Source of the DNA: Clostridium sp. AF15-31
Lineage (GTDB): Bacteria; Bacillota; Clostridia; Lachnospirales; Lachnospiraceae
Reading direction: 5' to 3'
NCBI RefSeq assembly: GCF_003461625.1
Contig: NZ_QTXL01000006.1
Location: forward strand, 62,001-126,000
DNA length: 64,000 nt
The position numbers were made by a program, and so were the translations under genes. Of this stretch, positions 1 through 9,081 are shown piece after piece. The notes under the pieces are model-generated. The model worked only from the letters and a program-made list of their open reading frames with translations. It searched no databases and was not told where the DNA came from. Position 1 is the first letter of the stretch; each line of letters opens with the position of its first letter.

Positions 1-677
1 TCCATGCCGGATGCGTGGAATTATTTGTCGGTAAGAATGCGAAGCTTCGTTATTCGACGATCGAGAACTGGTCAAAGAATATGTATAACCTGAATACAAA
101 ACGTGCAGTTGTAGAAGAAGGTGGAACGATCGAATGGGTTTCCGGTTCCTTCGGATCCCACGTATCCTACCTATATCCGATGAGTATCCTTAAGGGAAAG
201 GGCGCGAAGATGGAATTTACCGGTATCACGTTTGCCGGAAAAGGACAGAATCTGGATACCGGAGCAAAGGTTGTTCACAGTGCACCGGATACCAGTTCCT
301 ATATTAATACAAGATCTATTTCAAAGGATGGCGGCATCAGTACCTTCCGTTCTTCCGTTGTAGTCGCAAAGGAAGCTGAGAATGCCAAGGCGGCAGTATC
401 TTGTCAGTCACTGATGCTGGATTCTATTTCAAGATCCGATACGATCCCTGCGATGGACATCCGTACCAGAAAGGCAAATGTAGGACATGAGGCACAGATC
501 GGCAGTATCAGTGATGATGCGGTATTCTATCTGATGTCCCGTGGTATGAGTGAGGAAGATGCCAGAGCTTGTATCGTCAGTGGATTTGCGGACAACGTAT
601 CAAAGGAGCTTCCGCTGGAATATGCTTTGGAAATGAACAATCTGATCCGTCTGGAAATGAAGGGCAGTATAGGTTAG
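1..677 (+). CDS. sufB: Fe-S cluster assembly scaffold SufB, C-terminal part
   Basis: The gene is cut by the left edge of the window; the reading frame is open from base 3. About 224 residues of a protein that is normally about 470 long remain. The beta-helix core motifs are present (GSHVSYLYPMS, then MEFTGITFAGKGQ), and the C-terminal part has the family's DAVFYLMSRGMSEEDAR segment. SufB forms the SufBC2D scaffold on which [4Fe-4S] clusters are built with sulfur from SufS/SufU. It is followed after 13 bases by sufD in the same orientation, as expected for a Firmicutes-type suf operon; sufC is expected upstream outside the window. Confidence 0.95.
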   Translation, partial: HAGCVELFVGKNAKLRYSTIENWSKNMYNLNTKRAVVEEGGTIEWVSGSFGSHVSYLYPMSILKGKGAKMEFTGITFAGKGQNLDTGAKVVHSAPDTSSYINTRSISKDGGISTFRSSVVVAKEAENAKAAVSCQSLMLDSISRSDTIPAMDIRTRKANVGHEAQIGSISDDAVFYLMSRGMSEEDARACIVSGFADNVSKELPLEYALEMNNLIRLEMKGSIG

Positions 678-690
678 GAGGAAATGAGCA

Positions 691-1782
691 ATGGACAAGA
701 ATACGATCAATATTAATAAACTTCCATCCAAAACATGGTACTGGCTTCATATGAATGATACAAAGGTTTCATGGAATCCGGAGATAGCACCATGTAAGGT
801 GACGGTAGAGGAAACATTTGAAGATAAAGAGACAAACAGCCTGATATCCGGGGATGCGGCAGAATTTGTCACAGTTGAGAGTGGAGCAGGAAGAGAGGCT
901 GATCCGATCTTTGCAGATGCGCAGACAGAAAAAACAGTTCTGACTGCTTCGGACAAAGACGCGAAGGCAACAATCCGTCTGGCTGTTGATGGAACGACAG
1001 CAACATCTGCGGCAGGTGCATGTTATCTGACGGCAGAAGAAGGTACGGATACAACCATAATTGAGACATTTACAAAGAAAAGTGCGCAGGCAGGTTCACT
1101 GGCATATCGTACGATGATACAGGCAAAGAAAGACAGCCGTGTCCGTCTGGTACAGGTATTTATGCAGGATGAAGAACAGACTCTGTTAAATGATATCGGT
1201 TGTGTCTGCGATGAAAATGCAAAGTTCGATATCCTTCAGATCTTTATCGGAAAAGGTGATCTCTATAACGGAATCCGTACAGATCTTAAGGGTACAGGAG
1301 CAGATACACAGGTCGAGATCGGCTACCTTGGACAGAAGACACAGAAGATCGATGTGAACCTGATCATAAATCACTTCGGTAAGAAAACGAATTGTGAGAT
1401 CCAGGTAGATGGAACCTTAAAGGATGCAGCAGAGAAAGTATTTCGTGGAACGATCGATTTCAAGAACGGCGCATCCGAATCCACAGGCGCAGAGACAGAA
1501 AATGTACTCCTGCTTGGTGATGATGTGATCAATAAGACGATCCCGATCATTCTCTGTGCAGAGGAGGATGTAGAAGGTTCTCACGGTGCAACGATCGGCG
1601 AACTGGATGAGGAGACATTATTTTATTTTGAATCAAGAGGCATCGACAAGGAGACTGCGGAGGATATCATGACCCGCGGCAAATTCGAGATGTTATATCG
1701 CCACATAGGAGATGAGCAGACACAGAAGCTGGTAGAAGCACAGCTTGCGGAGGTAATGGCAGATGATAGAGAAGAATTATAA
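691..1782 (+). CDS. sufD: Fe-S cluster assembly protein SufD
   Basis: This 363-residue protein has the C-terminal SufBD signature: ATIGELDEETLFYFESRG followed by IDKETAEDIMTRGKFE, parallel to the end of the upstream SufB. SufD partners SufB and SufC in the cytoplasmic scaffold complex. The ribosome site AGGAGG lies about 9 bases before the ATG. The last 20 bases overlap the start of sufS, so the two are probably translationally coupled. The N-terminal half is poorly conserved, which is usual for SufD. Family placement rests on motifs plus operon position between sufB and sufS. Confidence 0.9.
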   Translation: MDKNTININKLPSKTWYWLHMNDTKVSWNPEIAPCKVTVEETFEDKETNSLISGDAAEFVTVESGAGREADPIFADAQTEKTVLTASDKDAKATIRLAVDGTTATSAAGACYLTAEEGTDTTIIETFTKKSAQAGSLAYRTMIQAKKDSRVRLVQVFMQDEEQTLLNDIGCVCDENAKFDILQIFIGKGDLYNGIRTDLKGTGADTQVEIGYLGQKTQKIDVNLIINHFGKKTNCEIQVDGTLKDAAEKVFRGTIDFKNGASESTGAETENVLLLGDDVINKTIPIILCAEEDVEGSHGATIGELDEETLFYFESRGIDKETAEDIMTRGKFEMLYRHIGDEQTQKLVEAQLAEVMADDREEL

Positions 1783-2980
1783 AGAGGATTTTCCGTTATT
1801 ACAGACAAATAAAACCATTTATATAGACAATGCAGCTACAGCACAGAAGCCGGCAGTTGTAATTGAAGCAGAGAAGCGATTTTATGAAGAAAGCAATGCA
1901 AATCCGCTTCGTGGCTTCTATCCGCTGAGCCTTGCAGCAACAGAAGCATATGAAGATGCCAGAAAAGTTGTGCGTGATTTTATTCATGCAGATTCTGAAA
2001 AAGAAATCATCTTTACAAGAAATACAACAGAGAGTCTGAACCTTGTTGCATACAGCTATGCATGCAGTCATTTGAAAGCAGGAGATGAGATCGCAGTCAG
2101 CATCATGGAGCATCACAGCAACATTCTCCCATGGCAGATGGCAGCGAGAATGACAGGTGCAACGGTCCGGTATCTGAACTGTGAGAAGGACGGTACTTTG
2201 ACAGATGAGACACTTGCAGCAGGAATCAATGAGAAGACAAAGCTTGTAGCGATCGGACAGGTATCCAATGTTCTCGGTTGTGTGAATCCGATCAAGAAGA
2301 TCGCAAAGCTTGCACATGCGGTCGGCGCGGTTATTGTAGTAGATGCGGCACAGAGCGCACCGCATATGCCGATCGATGTCAAAGATCTGGATGCGGATTT
2401 TCTTGCATTTTCCGGTCATAAGCTGATGGGACCGATGGGTATCGGCGTGTTATATGGAAAAGAAGCATTACTGGAAGAGATGCCGCCATTTATGACAGGT
2501 GGCGAGATGATCCAGTCCGTAACGACAGAAGGAGCGGTATGGGCTGAGCTTCCGCATAAGTTCGAGGCAGGAACTGTAAATGCAGCCGGTGCAGCCGGAC
2601 TTGCAGCCGCAATTTCATATATTAATAAGATTGGATTTGAGACGATCGAGCAGAGAGAACTGGAACTGACCCGACATGCGATGGAAGGACTTGCAAAGAT
2701 TCCGCATGTTCATGTGATCGGCTCAGAAAATCCTGCAAACCATACCGGTATTGTGGCATTTACGATCGACAATGTACATCCACATGATGTCAGTGAGATC
2801 ATGGCAGCAGATGGTATCGATGTTCGTGCCGGACACCATTGTGCACAGCCATTGCTTACTTATCTGAAGGTGTATAATACAACAAGAGCCAGCTTTATGT
2901 TCTACAATACGATAGAAGAAGTCGATGCATTTGTAGAGAGTGTTGCAAATGTCAGAAGGAGAATGGGATATGGAGAATAG
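1763..2980 (+). CDS. sufS: Cysteine desulfurase SufS
   Basis: This 405-residue class V aminotransferase-fold enzyme removes sulfur from cysteine using pyridoxal phosphate and forms a persulfide. The PLP lysine lies in SGHKLMGPMG (about residue 220) and the persulfide cysteine in RAGHHCAQP (about residue 360), the short active-site loop of SufS/group II desulfurases. The ribosome site GGAGG lies inside the end of sufD. The gene overlaps sufU by 11 bases. Length and motif order are normal for the family. The product delivers sulfur to SufU and then to the SufBCD scaffold. Confidence 0.96.
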   Translation: MIEKNYKEDFPLLQTNKTIYIDNAATAQKPAVVIEAEKRFYEESNANPLRGFYPLSLAATEAYEDARKVVRDFIHADSEKEIIFTRNTTESLNLVAYSYACSHLKAGDEIAVSIMEHHSNILPWQMAARMTGATVRYLNCEKDGTLTDETLAAGINEKTKLVAIGQVSNVLGCVNPIKKIAKLAHAVGAVIVVDAAQSAPHMPIDVKDLDADFLAFSGHKLMGPMGIGVLYGKEALLEEMPPFMTGGEMIQSVTTEGAVWAELPHKFEAGTVNAAGAAGLAAAISYINKIGFETIEQRELELTRHAMEGLAKIPHVHVIGSENPANHTGIVAFTIDNVHPHDVSEIMAADGIDVRAGHHCAQPLLTYLKVYNTTRASFMFYNTIEEVDAFVESVANVRRRMGYGE

Positions 2981-3392
2981 AAGTTTTTATAATGAGATCC
3001 TGACGGAACACAATATCCGACCGGAATTCAAGCATGATCTTCCGGATGCGAACATTGTACTGGAAGGTGTAAACCCGAACTGTGGGGATGATATCTGGTT
3101 GAAATTAAAAGTAGAAAACGGAATCATCGAAGACGGAGCATTTGTCGGAGACGGTTGTGCGATCTCACAGGCGTCCGCTGATATTATGCTTGGCATGATC
3201 GTCGGAAAGACCGAGGAAGAAGCGTTGAAGCTTGGAAAACTTTTCTTAAAGATGATACAGGGCGAAGCGACCGATGAAGAGATCGATGAACTGGAAGAGG
3301 CCTCCGCCTTAAAAGATATCTCCCATATGCCTGCCCGTGTAAAATGCGCAGTCCTTGGCTGGCATACCCTGGAGGAAGCATTAAAAAAATAA
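2970..3392 (+). CDS. sufU: SUF sulfur-relay protein SufU
   Basis: This is a 140-residue IscU-like/SufU protein. Zinc or cluster ligands are visible as NPNCGDD, GDGCAISQASADIM and the C-terminal RVKCAVLGWHTLEEAL; the segment before the third cysteine is typical of SufU rather than IscU. SufU accepts sulfur from the SufS cysteine and passes it on. I place the start at 2970 because AGAAGGAG lies 7-8 bases upstream; an earlier in-frame ATG at 2940 lacks such spacing. It is the last gene of the operon and is followed by a hairpin terminator. Confidence 0.93.
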   Translation: MENRSFYNEILTEHNIRPEFKHDLPDANIVLEGVNPNCGDDIWLKLKVENGIIEDGAFVGDGCAISQASADIMLGMIVGKTEEEALKLGKLFLKMIQGEATDEEIDELEEASALKDISHMPARVKCAVLGWHTLEEALKK

Positions 3393-3396
3393 ACGA

Positions 3397-3443
3397 AAAA
3401 CAGCTACTGTCATATGTCAGACGACATAGATAGTAGCTGTTTT
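3397..3443 (+). terminator. Rho-independent terminator of the suf operon
   Basis: A 12-bp perfect stem (AAAACAGCTACT pairing with AGTAGCTGTTTT) closes a loop of about 23 bases directly after sufU. The A-run and T-run on either side could make it act in both directions. Confidence 0.8.
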
Positions 3444-3510
3444 AAAGTTCTCAGTTATTCACGTCGGTCCTTAGCGATAATGAAATGTATTTACTATTGA
3501 GAAGTGGAAA

Positions 3511-3660
3511 CAAAAATGGAAGAGGGTATTACTATTATGAAGTAAGCCTGCCTGAGCGCTGGTACTTAGGCTGCGTATTTTGCAGCCTTATGTACCACTG
3601 CGTCGAAGGTAGAGTGAAAACGTCTTACGTAATAATAGATAATACCCTCTTCTATTTTTG
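3511..3660. repeat. Long palindromic structured element, family 2, full copy
   Basis: Imperfect inverted arms of about 28-30 bases (3511-3538 and 3631-3660) enclose about 90 bases of nested stems. These are GTAAG with CTTAC, CTGCCT with AGGTAG, and a strong inner hairpin GGTACTTAGGCTGC with GCAGCCTTATGTACC. It sits between the convergent sufU and amino-acid ABC genes and may add termination. A shortened copy in the other orientation is at 17379-17447: it keeps the inner arm sequence GGTATTATCTATTATT and the adjoining AAGACGTTT but lacks the interior. It behaves like a miniature repeat element; function is unknown. Confidence 0.7.
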
Positions 3661-3668
3661 AGCACAGT

Positions 3669-4493
3669 CTATAATACTTTCGAAAGGAAATCCTTTAGTC
3701 GAGGATTCTTTGGATTGCCAAAGAATTCTTCCGGCGTGCCGGTTTCAAGAATCTGTCCTTCATCGATGAAGAGGACTTTATTGGCAACCTCCTTTGCAAA
3801 TCCCATTTCATGAGTAACCACGATCATGGTCATTCCCTCTTTTGCAAGATCCTTCATTAGGTCGAGAACTTCTCCAACCATTTCAGGATCAAGAGCAGAA
3901 GTCGGTTCATCGAATAAGATCACATCCGGATTCATAGCAAGCGCACGGATAATGGCAACTCGCTGTTTCTGACCACCGGATAAAGTAGAAGGATATACAT
4001 CTGCTTTATCTTCCAGACCGATCCGTTTCAGAAGTTCTTCTGCCTTTGCTCTTGCCTCGGAAACGATCTGAGATTTACTTGTTGTAATCTCTATTTTCTC
4101 CTGCTTTTCTTTGCGGAACAGGTTCGTAAGTGGAAGCATACGATTATGACGCTTCGCTTTTTTCAGATCCTGACAACGCACCAGTACAGGAGCAAGCATG
4201 ATATTCTGAATAACGGTTTTGTTGTTATACAGATTAAAATGCTGGAATACCATTCCCATATGACGACGGTGGATATTGATATCAACCTTCGGGTCTGCAA
4301 TATCGACACCATTGAAGATGATCTGACCGCCTGTTGGGTCTTCCATACAATTTAAACAGCGAAGAAATGTACTTTTACCAGAACCTGAAGGACCGATTAC
4401 AACCATTATATCGCCTTTATCGATTGTGACATTGATGCCTCGTAAAACTTCATTGTCACCAAAGTGTTTTTCAAGATTAATGACGTCTATCAC
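3669..4493 (-). CDS. Polar amino acid ABC transporter, ATP-binding protein (GlnQ/ArtM-like)
   Basis: This 274-residue ATPase powers the amino-acid importer encoded with 4477-5187 and 5253-6131. It shows Walker [10 protein letters not shown] (residues 34-42), Q-loop Gln84, ABC signature LSGGQKQR, Walker [14 protein letters not shown] and the H-loop VVTHEMGFA. Compared with the usual 240-250 residues it has an extra stretch of about 30 residues, rich in Lys/Glu, at about 112-145 between the helical subdomain and the signature motif. The start overlaps the permease gene by 17 bases, implying coupled translation. Confidence 0.92.
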   Translation of the reverse strand: MIDVINLEKHFGDNEVLRGINVTIDKGDIMVVIGPSGSGKSTFLRCLNCMEDPTGGQIIFNGVDIADPKVDINIHRRHMGMVFQHFNLYNNKTVIQNIMLAPVLVRCQDLKKAKRHNRMLPLTNLFRKEKQEKIEITTSKSQIVSEARAKAEELLKRIGLEDKADVYPSTLSGGQKQRVAIIRALAMNPDVILFDEPTSALDPEMVGEVLDLMKDLAKEGMTMIVVTHEMGFAKEVANKVLFIDEGQILETGTPEEFFGNPKNPRLKDFLSKVL

Positions 4494-5187
4494 TCTTTCT
4501 CAGGCTCCTTTCCATAAGTTTGATACCAAGGCTGATCAGAAGCACCATCACAATGTAGATCAGTGCCATAACCAGATATGGGATCATGAATTCGTAGCTG
4601 TTACTTCCGATATAGTTAAATGCTACATACAGATCAGTAGCACCAACAAAGCTTACAACAGATGTTTCCTTGATCAGAGATATAAATTCATTTCCCAGAG
4701 TAGGAAGGATGTTTTTAACTGCCTGAGGAATCACAATCTTGCGCATGGTCGTCGCAAAGCTAAGTCCCATGGCACGGCCACCCTCCATCTGTCCGGGATC
4801 AACAGAAAGGATACCGCTTCGCATGATTTCGGAAATATAAGCACCACTGTTTAGACCAAATACAAGCATTGATACCTGTACACCGCTCATATGACCTCCT
4901 ACGATAGGGAGCAGAACATAGTAAAACAGCAGTAACTGCACGACCATAGGAGTTCCACGGAAGAATCCGACATAGACGCTGCAGATCGCATCTAAAACCC
5001 GTGGCAGCCGTTTATATTTTGGAATGACGCGGACAGTTGCAATAATGGTTCCGATCAAAATACCTATGATCAGACCGGTTATGGCGATGATAACGGTATT
5101 CTTAAGACCTTCAACAACCTTTACATATCCTCTGTTATCAATGAATATTTCTATGAACTTTTGTATTTTACTTGAAATGTCTCCCAT
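4477..5187 (-). CDS. Polar amino acid ABC transporter, permease (HisM/GlnP family)
   Basis: This 236-residue membrane protein has several hydrophobic segments and the His/Glu/Gln-type permease EAA loop, seen as [21 protein letters not shown]. An N-terminal region of about 30 polar residues precedes the first membrane span. I choose the ATG at 5187 (MGDISS) rather than 5208 because GAAAGGAT lies 5 bases before it. It forms the membrane channel for the ATPase encoded immediately downstream. The solute is probably a polar or charged amino acid; the sequence does not tell which. Confidence 0.9.
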   Translation of the reverse strand: MGDISSKIQKFIEIFIDNRGYVKVVEGLKNTVIIAITGLIIGILIGTIIATVRVIPKYKRLPRVLDAICSVYVGFFRGTPMVVQLLLFYYVLLPIVGGHMSGVQVSMLVFGLNSGAYISEIMRSGILSVDPGQMEGGRAMGLSFATTMRKIVIPQAVKNILPTLGNEFISLIKETSVVSFVGATDLYVAFNYIGSNSYEFMIPYLVMALIYIVMVLLISLGIKLMERSLRKSDRRH

Positions 5188-5252
5188 GAAATATCCTTTC
5201 AATATCATTTATTTTCTTTACGCGAGAAACGCGTGATTCTTATAGCATATTT

Positions 5253-6131
5253 TTACTGCATAGCATTTAATGATTTTGTAATGGCAGCAGCAGGAGCTGA
5301 ATCGATGATAACATAATTTAAATTTCCGTTTAATAAATCCTGAACTGCAAGTGAACCGTTCTTATAACCGGTAGATGTCATCTTAAGACCAGCGAATCCC
5401 CAGTCATCATCACCTTCGCAGTAGAACTGTCCGGTTGTACCTGTCTGGAAACCGATCTTACTGCTTGAATCCTTAGCGTTAAGGATCGCATTTACATCAT
5501 CGGCAGTCTTACATTCGTCAAATTCTGTGTTGTCTGATGGAACGATCAGCTTCTGGGAAGCCTTGTAGTAAGAATCTGAGAAAGCTACATATTCTTCACG
5601 ATCCGGCTTGATTGTAAGACCGGCCATAGCGATATCACATTTCTGCTGACCAACGGAGAGACATACAGCATCGAAATCCATGTTCTGGATAACCAGCTCC
5701 TTACCGAGCTTGTCAGCAAGTGCTTTAGCGATCTCCATATCGATTCCGTAGTAGTTCTCACCCTTTGTATACTCAAATGGTTCGAATGCAGCGTTTGTTG
5801 CTACAACTAACTGATCCTTGCTGGAGTCTAATGTAGCTGATTCAACAGCAACAGGTTCGCCATCACCGAAGTAGTGGTTGCAGATCTCTTCAAATGTGCC
5901 ATCTGAATTCATATCTGCGATAAATGTATTAACCTCCTTTAATAAGTCAGGCTGTGTTTTGTCAACGCCGAAAGCGTATTCCTCATCTGTGAGGTCGATC
6001 TCGATAACCTTAGCAGTCTTCTTATCAGAAGATTTGCTGTCGTCAGTTTTGCTTCCGCATGCTGTTAATGCAGTCATAGCCAGGGCTGCAGACATAGTAA
6101 TTGCTAAAAATTTTTTAAGTTTCATTTTCAT
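5253..6131 (-). CDS. Amino acid ABC transporter substrate-binding lipoprotein, apparently circularly permuted
   Basis: The 292-residue protein starts with a lipoprotein signal peptide (LTAC, acylated Cys25). The family 3 solute-binding domain is present but in permuted order. Residues 42-88 (EEYAFGVDK..., SDGTFEEICNHYF) are the segment that normally ends such proteins. After a linker (about 89-105) comes the usual mature N-terminus DQLVVATNAAFEPFEY, then GIDMEIAKALADKLGKELV, CDIAMAGLTIKPDRE, GFQTGTTGQFY and VIIDSAPAAAITK, where the protein ends. All parts of the domain are therefore present once, with new termini. It is the first gene of the importer operon and is separated from the permease by 65 bases. 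Confidence 0.88.
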   Translation of the reverse strand: MKMKLKKFLAITMSAALAMTALTACGSKTDDSKSSDKKTAKVIEIDLTDEEYAFGVDKTQPDLLKEVNTFIADMNSDGTFEEICNHYFGDGEPVAVESATLDSSKDQLVVATNAAFEPFEYTKGENYYGIDMEIAKALADKLGKELVIQNMDFDAVCLSVGQQKCDIAMAGLTIKPDREEYVAFSDSYYKASQKLIVPSDNTEFDECKTADDVNAILNAKDSSSKIGFQTGTTGQFYCEGDDDWGFAGLKMTSTGYKNGSLAVQDLLNGNLNYVIIDSAPAAAITKSLNAMQ

Positions 6132-6158
6132 TACTTCCTTTCATTCTTTTCTGAATAA

Positions 6159-6186
6159 ATATACCATTGTGTTTTGAAAAATGCAA
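6159..6186 (-). promoter_or_regulatory. Probable promoter of the amino-acid importer operon
   Basis: On the minus strand TTGCAT (6186-6181) and TATATT (6164-6159) are separated by 16 bases, about 30 bases upstream of the binding-protein start. A TGCA...TGCA dyad (6182-6198) overlaps the -35 and could be an operator for an amino-acid-responsive repressor such as ArgR; that part is speculative. Confidence 0.45.
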
Positions 6187-6233
6187 TTTATATATGCAAA
6201 AAAATGCTGAAAATTACAGGTTTTATGCAGGTT

Positions 6234-7112
6234 TTATAAATGCTTTTCGTATTTTCCGCCAATATGCATACCTTCTTTTACGACAACAAAGGCGTGTTCA
6301 TCGATGTTTTTCAGTCCGCGGCGGAGATGAACACATTCATATTTGGAAAGGATCGTAACGATCATATAAGTTGTTTCTTCGGTATAACCACCACGCGCCT
6401 CCCACCAGGTTGCATCCCGGTGAAATTCGTTTACGATGTAATCAAGGATGGCTTCCGGTTCTTCTTTTGTATAGATCACAACTTCGGTATTGATGTTCTG
6501 CGTATGTGCTTTGTCAGTCATCAGAGTACTGACAGCGGAATAGATAATGCTGTATACGGCTGTCGGGATACCAAAAAGGATTGCACAGATGCCGTAGACA
6601 ACAGCATTGACTGTTAAAGATACCTTTCCCACGCTGAAATTTTTGTATTTCTTGGTAAAGAACATACCGACGATATCCATACCGCCACTGGAGCCGCCGG
6701 AGCGTAAGGAGATACCGATTCCTGTACCGGCGAGAAGTCCACCCATAATGCTGGCAGTCAGGCTGTCATTGACCAGAGGTGTAGTCGGAATTGGAAATAT
6801 ACTTAAGAATATCGTCTGACTGATCAGGCAGACCAGTGTCCGGCTGAAGAAACTTTTGCCGATTGAGATATATGCCATGATAAATAAAGGTATATTTAAG
6901 ATAAAGTTGATAATACCTGCAATATCGGTTCCTGATGCAAGCGATGGAAATACTTGGATCAGTAAGGTTCGTATGATCTGGCTGATACCAAGGACACCGC
7001 CGTTATACAGACTGGCGGGGACGATAAAGAAGTTGATTCCGGCGGCAAATAAAACCATGCCGCCGATCGCAGCAGCATTTCTTTGCCAGAGTGTTTTGTC
7101 TTTGAGATTCAT
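6234..7112 (-). CDS. YitT family membrane protein (DUF161/DUF2179)
   Basis: This is a 292-residue protein with about five to six hydrophobic segments in the first 200 residues and a soluble C-terminal DUF2179 domain (EVVIYTKEEPEAILDYIVNE... GGYTEETTYMIVTILSKYE). The motif SLRSGGSSGGMDIVGMFFTK is typical of the family. Function is not established; homologues are called YitT or YczE-like permeases. The ATG at 7112 fits the ribosome site AGGGAGG (8-base spacing) better than the ATG at 7118. A second family member lies at 24666-25538. Confidence 0.88.
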   Translation of the reverse strand: MNLKDKTLWQRNAAAIGGMVLFAAGINFFIVPASLYNGGVLGISQIIRTLLIQVFPSLASGTDIAGIINFILNIPLFIMAYISIGKSFFSRTLVCLISQTIFLSIFPIPTTPLVNDSLTASIMGGLLAGTGIGISLRSGGSSGGMDIVGMFFTKKYKNFSVGKVSLTVNAVVYGICAILFGIPTAVYSIIYSAVSTLMTDKAHTQNINTEVVIYTKEEPEAILDYIVNEFHRDATWWEARGGYTEETTYMIVTILSKYECVHLRRGLKNIDEHAFVVVKEGMHIGGKYEKHL

Positions 7113-7357
7113 ATGCATGCCCTCCCTTATTAATGCTTGTACAGCTTGTGTAGATTATGAGCTTCAACCTGTTGATACTATCAAGACAGGAACGCTTTTG
7201 TAAATATTTATATGTAGAGTATAAAATATTTCCGGTAAAAAAGCATCTAAAATATAAGGAAGACTTGATCATAAATTGCAGAATTACAGGTTGTGGGGCG
7301 GAAGTGAATGCAGTACAATAATGCAAGCAGAAAATATGTGTTAAGAGGATTAGAAGG

Positions 7358-8581
7358 ATGAAAAAGATTTTATATTTTATAAAGAAGGAAACCGTGTTAT
7401 CGATCGCGGTCGTGCTGGCAGTGATATCAGTATTTTTTGTAGTCCCTGACAGAGAATATATTTCGTATATTGATTTCCGGACACTGGCGATCCTGTTCTG
7501 CCTTATGAGTATCGTTGCCGGCTTGAGGAATATTGATGTGTTTGATAAATTAGCAGAACGGCTGTTAGCAAAGGTGCATGGGATCGGAGGAGTAACGGTA
7601 ATCCTTGTATGCTTGTGTTTCTTTATGTCGATGTTTATAACAAATGATGTATCACTTATTACATTTGTGCCGTTTGCAATTATAATAATGAAGAAACTGA
7701 ACCCGGACACTGATAGCAAATGGATGCTAAAAGTAATTGTCATGCAGACGATTGCGGCGAATCTTGGCAGTATGTTGACACCTCTTGGTAATCCTCAGAA
7801 TCTGTATTTGTATGGAAAAGCAGGTATAGGTATTGCGGAGTTTTTAAAGATCATGCTGCCGTATACAGTCTGCGCATTTGCTTTGTTAATGGCATGGATC
7901 GGTCTGGCATCCATGGTTCGAAAAAGAAAGTTAAGTCATGATGGGAAGACAGAAATAAAGCAGAACAAAGGCTTAGATTCTGCTGAAGATAAAGCTTCAA
8001 CGAAAAGACAGAAGGATTCGTTGAGTGCTTCCGGTTCAAAATGGGAGAAAAAGGATGCGGAATGGATTGAAAAATTTACAGCATATCTTATTCTGTTTGT
8101 CATAAGTCTGCTTGCGGTTTCACATATTCTTCCGTATGGTGTGCCTTTCGCGTTAGTATTTTTATATTTGCTTCTGCGTGACCGGAAAATTCTGACACAG
8201 GTTGATTATTCTCTGTTATGTATTTTTATCGCGTTATTTATATTCATCGGTAATCTTGGACGTATCCCGGCATTCAGTCAACTGCTTTCGGATATATTGA
8301 CCGGACGGGAGGTGGTTACTTCGGTAATTGCAAGTCAAGTAATGAGTAATGTTCCTGCTGCGATTTTGTTATCCGGATTCACAGACCATATTCGGGAGCT
8401 GGTGATCGGAACCAATCTCGGGGGTCTTGGAACGTTGATAGCATCAATGGCAAGCCTGATCAGCTTCAAATATGTTGCAAAAGAGGATCGGTCATTTAGG
8501 GGCAGATATTTTCTGGAATTTACAGTTGCAAATGTTATTTTCCTTTTTATAATGATGATTCTTTATCGTTTACTTTCTTAA
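7358..8581 (+). CDS. SLC13/ArsB-NhaD superfamily ion transporter
   Basis: This 407-residue polytopic membrane protein has about ten hydrophobic segments and the ion-transporter superfamily elements ITNDVSLITFVPFAIIIM and TIAANLGSMLTPLGNPQNLYLY. These resemble the substrate-loop repeats of citrate/dicarboxylate and ArsB-like carriers; a second repeat SQVMSNVPAAILLSG and GTNLGGLGTLIASMASLIS follows in the C-terminal half. A charged, low-complexity cytoplasmic loop (about residues 188-233) separates the halves. The substrate cannot be read from sequence; an anion or Na+/H+ exchange role is likely. Confidence 0.82.
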   Translation: MKKILYFIKKETVLSIAVVLAVISVFFVVPDREYISYIDFRTLAILFCLMSIVAGLRNIDVFDKLAERLLAKVHGIGGVTVILVCLCFFMSMFITNDVSLITFVPFAIIIMKKLNPDTDSKWMLKVIVMQTIAANLGSMLTPLGNPQNLYLYGKAGIGIAEFLKIMLPYTVCAFALLMAWIGLASMVRKRKLSHDGKTEIKQNKGLDSAEDKASTKRQKDSLSASGSKWEKKDAEWIEKFTAYLILFVISLLAVSHILPYGVPFALVFLYLLLRDRKILTQVDYSLLCIFIALFIFIGNLGRIPAFSQLLSDILTGREVVTSVIASQVMSNVPAAILLSGFTDHIRELVIGTNLGGLGTLIASMASLISFKYVAKEDRSFRGRYFLEFTVANVIFLFIMMILYRLLS

Positions 8582-8696
8582 CATAATCAAGTAGAACAGC
8601 AGGGACGGAGGTATGGATGATCTCACTGACGGTTGTTTTAGAAAATGATTTGTGTGTCATCAGTTCTTTTAATGTAGTTGCCAAAGCTTTTTTGTA
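8582..8696 (-). pseudogene. TetR-family regulator remnant (N-terminal fragment)
   Basis: Translation of the minus strand gives YKKALATTLKELMTHKSF, then SKTTVSEIIHTSV. This is the first two helices of a TetR-type helix-turn-helix domain, which in intact proteins continues to GVSRxTFYYHF. Here the frame departs from that sequence and runs into the end of the upstream transporter gene. Directly upstream in the same frame, after a stop, a further fragment (about 8700-8835) reads ...ECHGSDPEPEYPYRLFN..., which I cannot assign. The whole looks like a decayed gene. Confidence 0.55.
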
Positions 8697-8848
8697 TTAA
8701 TTATAAGAAACTTCTTCGTTTGTTATAAGAGAGCCTTCCATTTTCTTCATGTTAAACAAGCGATATGGATACTCAGGTTCAGGATCAGATCCATGACATT
8801 CTGGCAGAAAGTAAAGGATCTTTTCTAAATAAATATATATTAGAATCA

Positions 8849-8905
8849 ACCCCGCTCCGGGTATGCTGTGCATTTTATATCAGGCATATCCGGGGCACTT
8901 TTTTA
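8849..8905. terminator. Hairpin terminator
   Basis: An imperfect stem (CCCCGctCCGGGTATGC with GGCATATCCGGGG) closes a loop of about 16 bases and is followed by ACTTTTTTAT. It would end transcripts coming from the transporter gene or the remnant region. Confidence 0.65.
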
Positions 8906-9081
8906 TGCTTCTGAAGTAAATAAAATGACAAGATGTGTGCAATTCCTATACGCAGCTTTTGCTACAGAACAAAAAACGACGGTTCAGAACAAATAAATAG
9001 AAAAATTGCATATAGCCTCTTAAACTATAACCATCGTACGAAATACATAACGGATGGCGCTTAAAGGGAAAGGGGAAAAAT

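Noticed and set aside
1799..2419. Long minus-strand open frame opposite sufS
   Set aside because: It has a Cys-rich, low-quality composition and is the complement of a highly conserved SufS; no ribosome site.
4426..4854. Plus-strand frame inside the ABC importer
   Set aside because: Antisense of the ATPase and permease genes, His/Ser-rich shadow.
7003..7743. Minus-strand frame spanning the YitT-transporter gap
   Set aside because: It overlaps the start of the real transporter and the YitT gene and has Ile/Thr-rich shadow composition.
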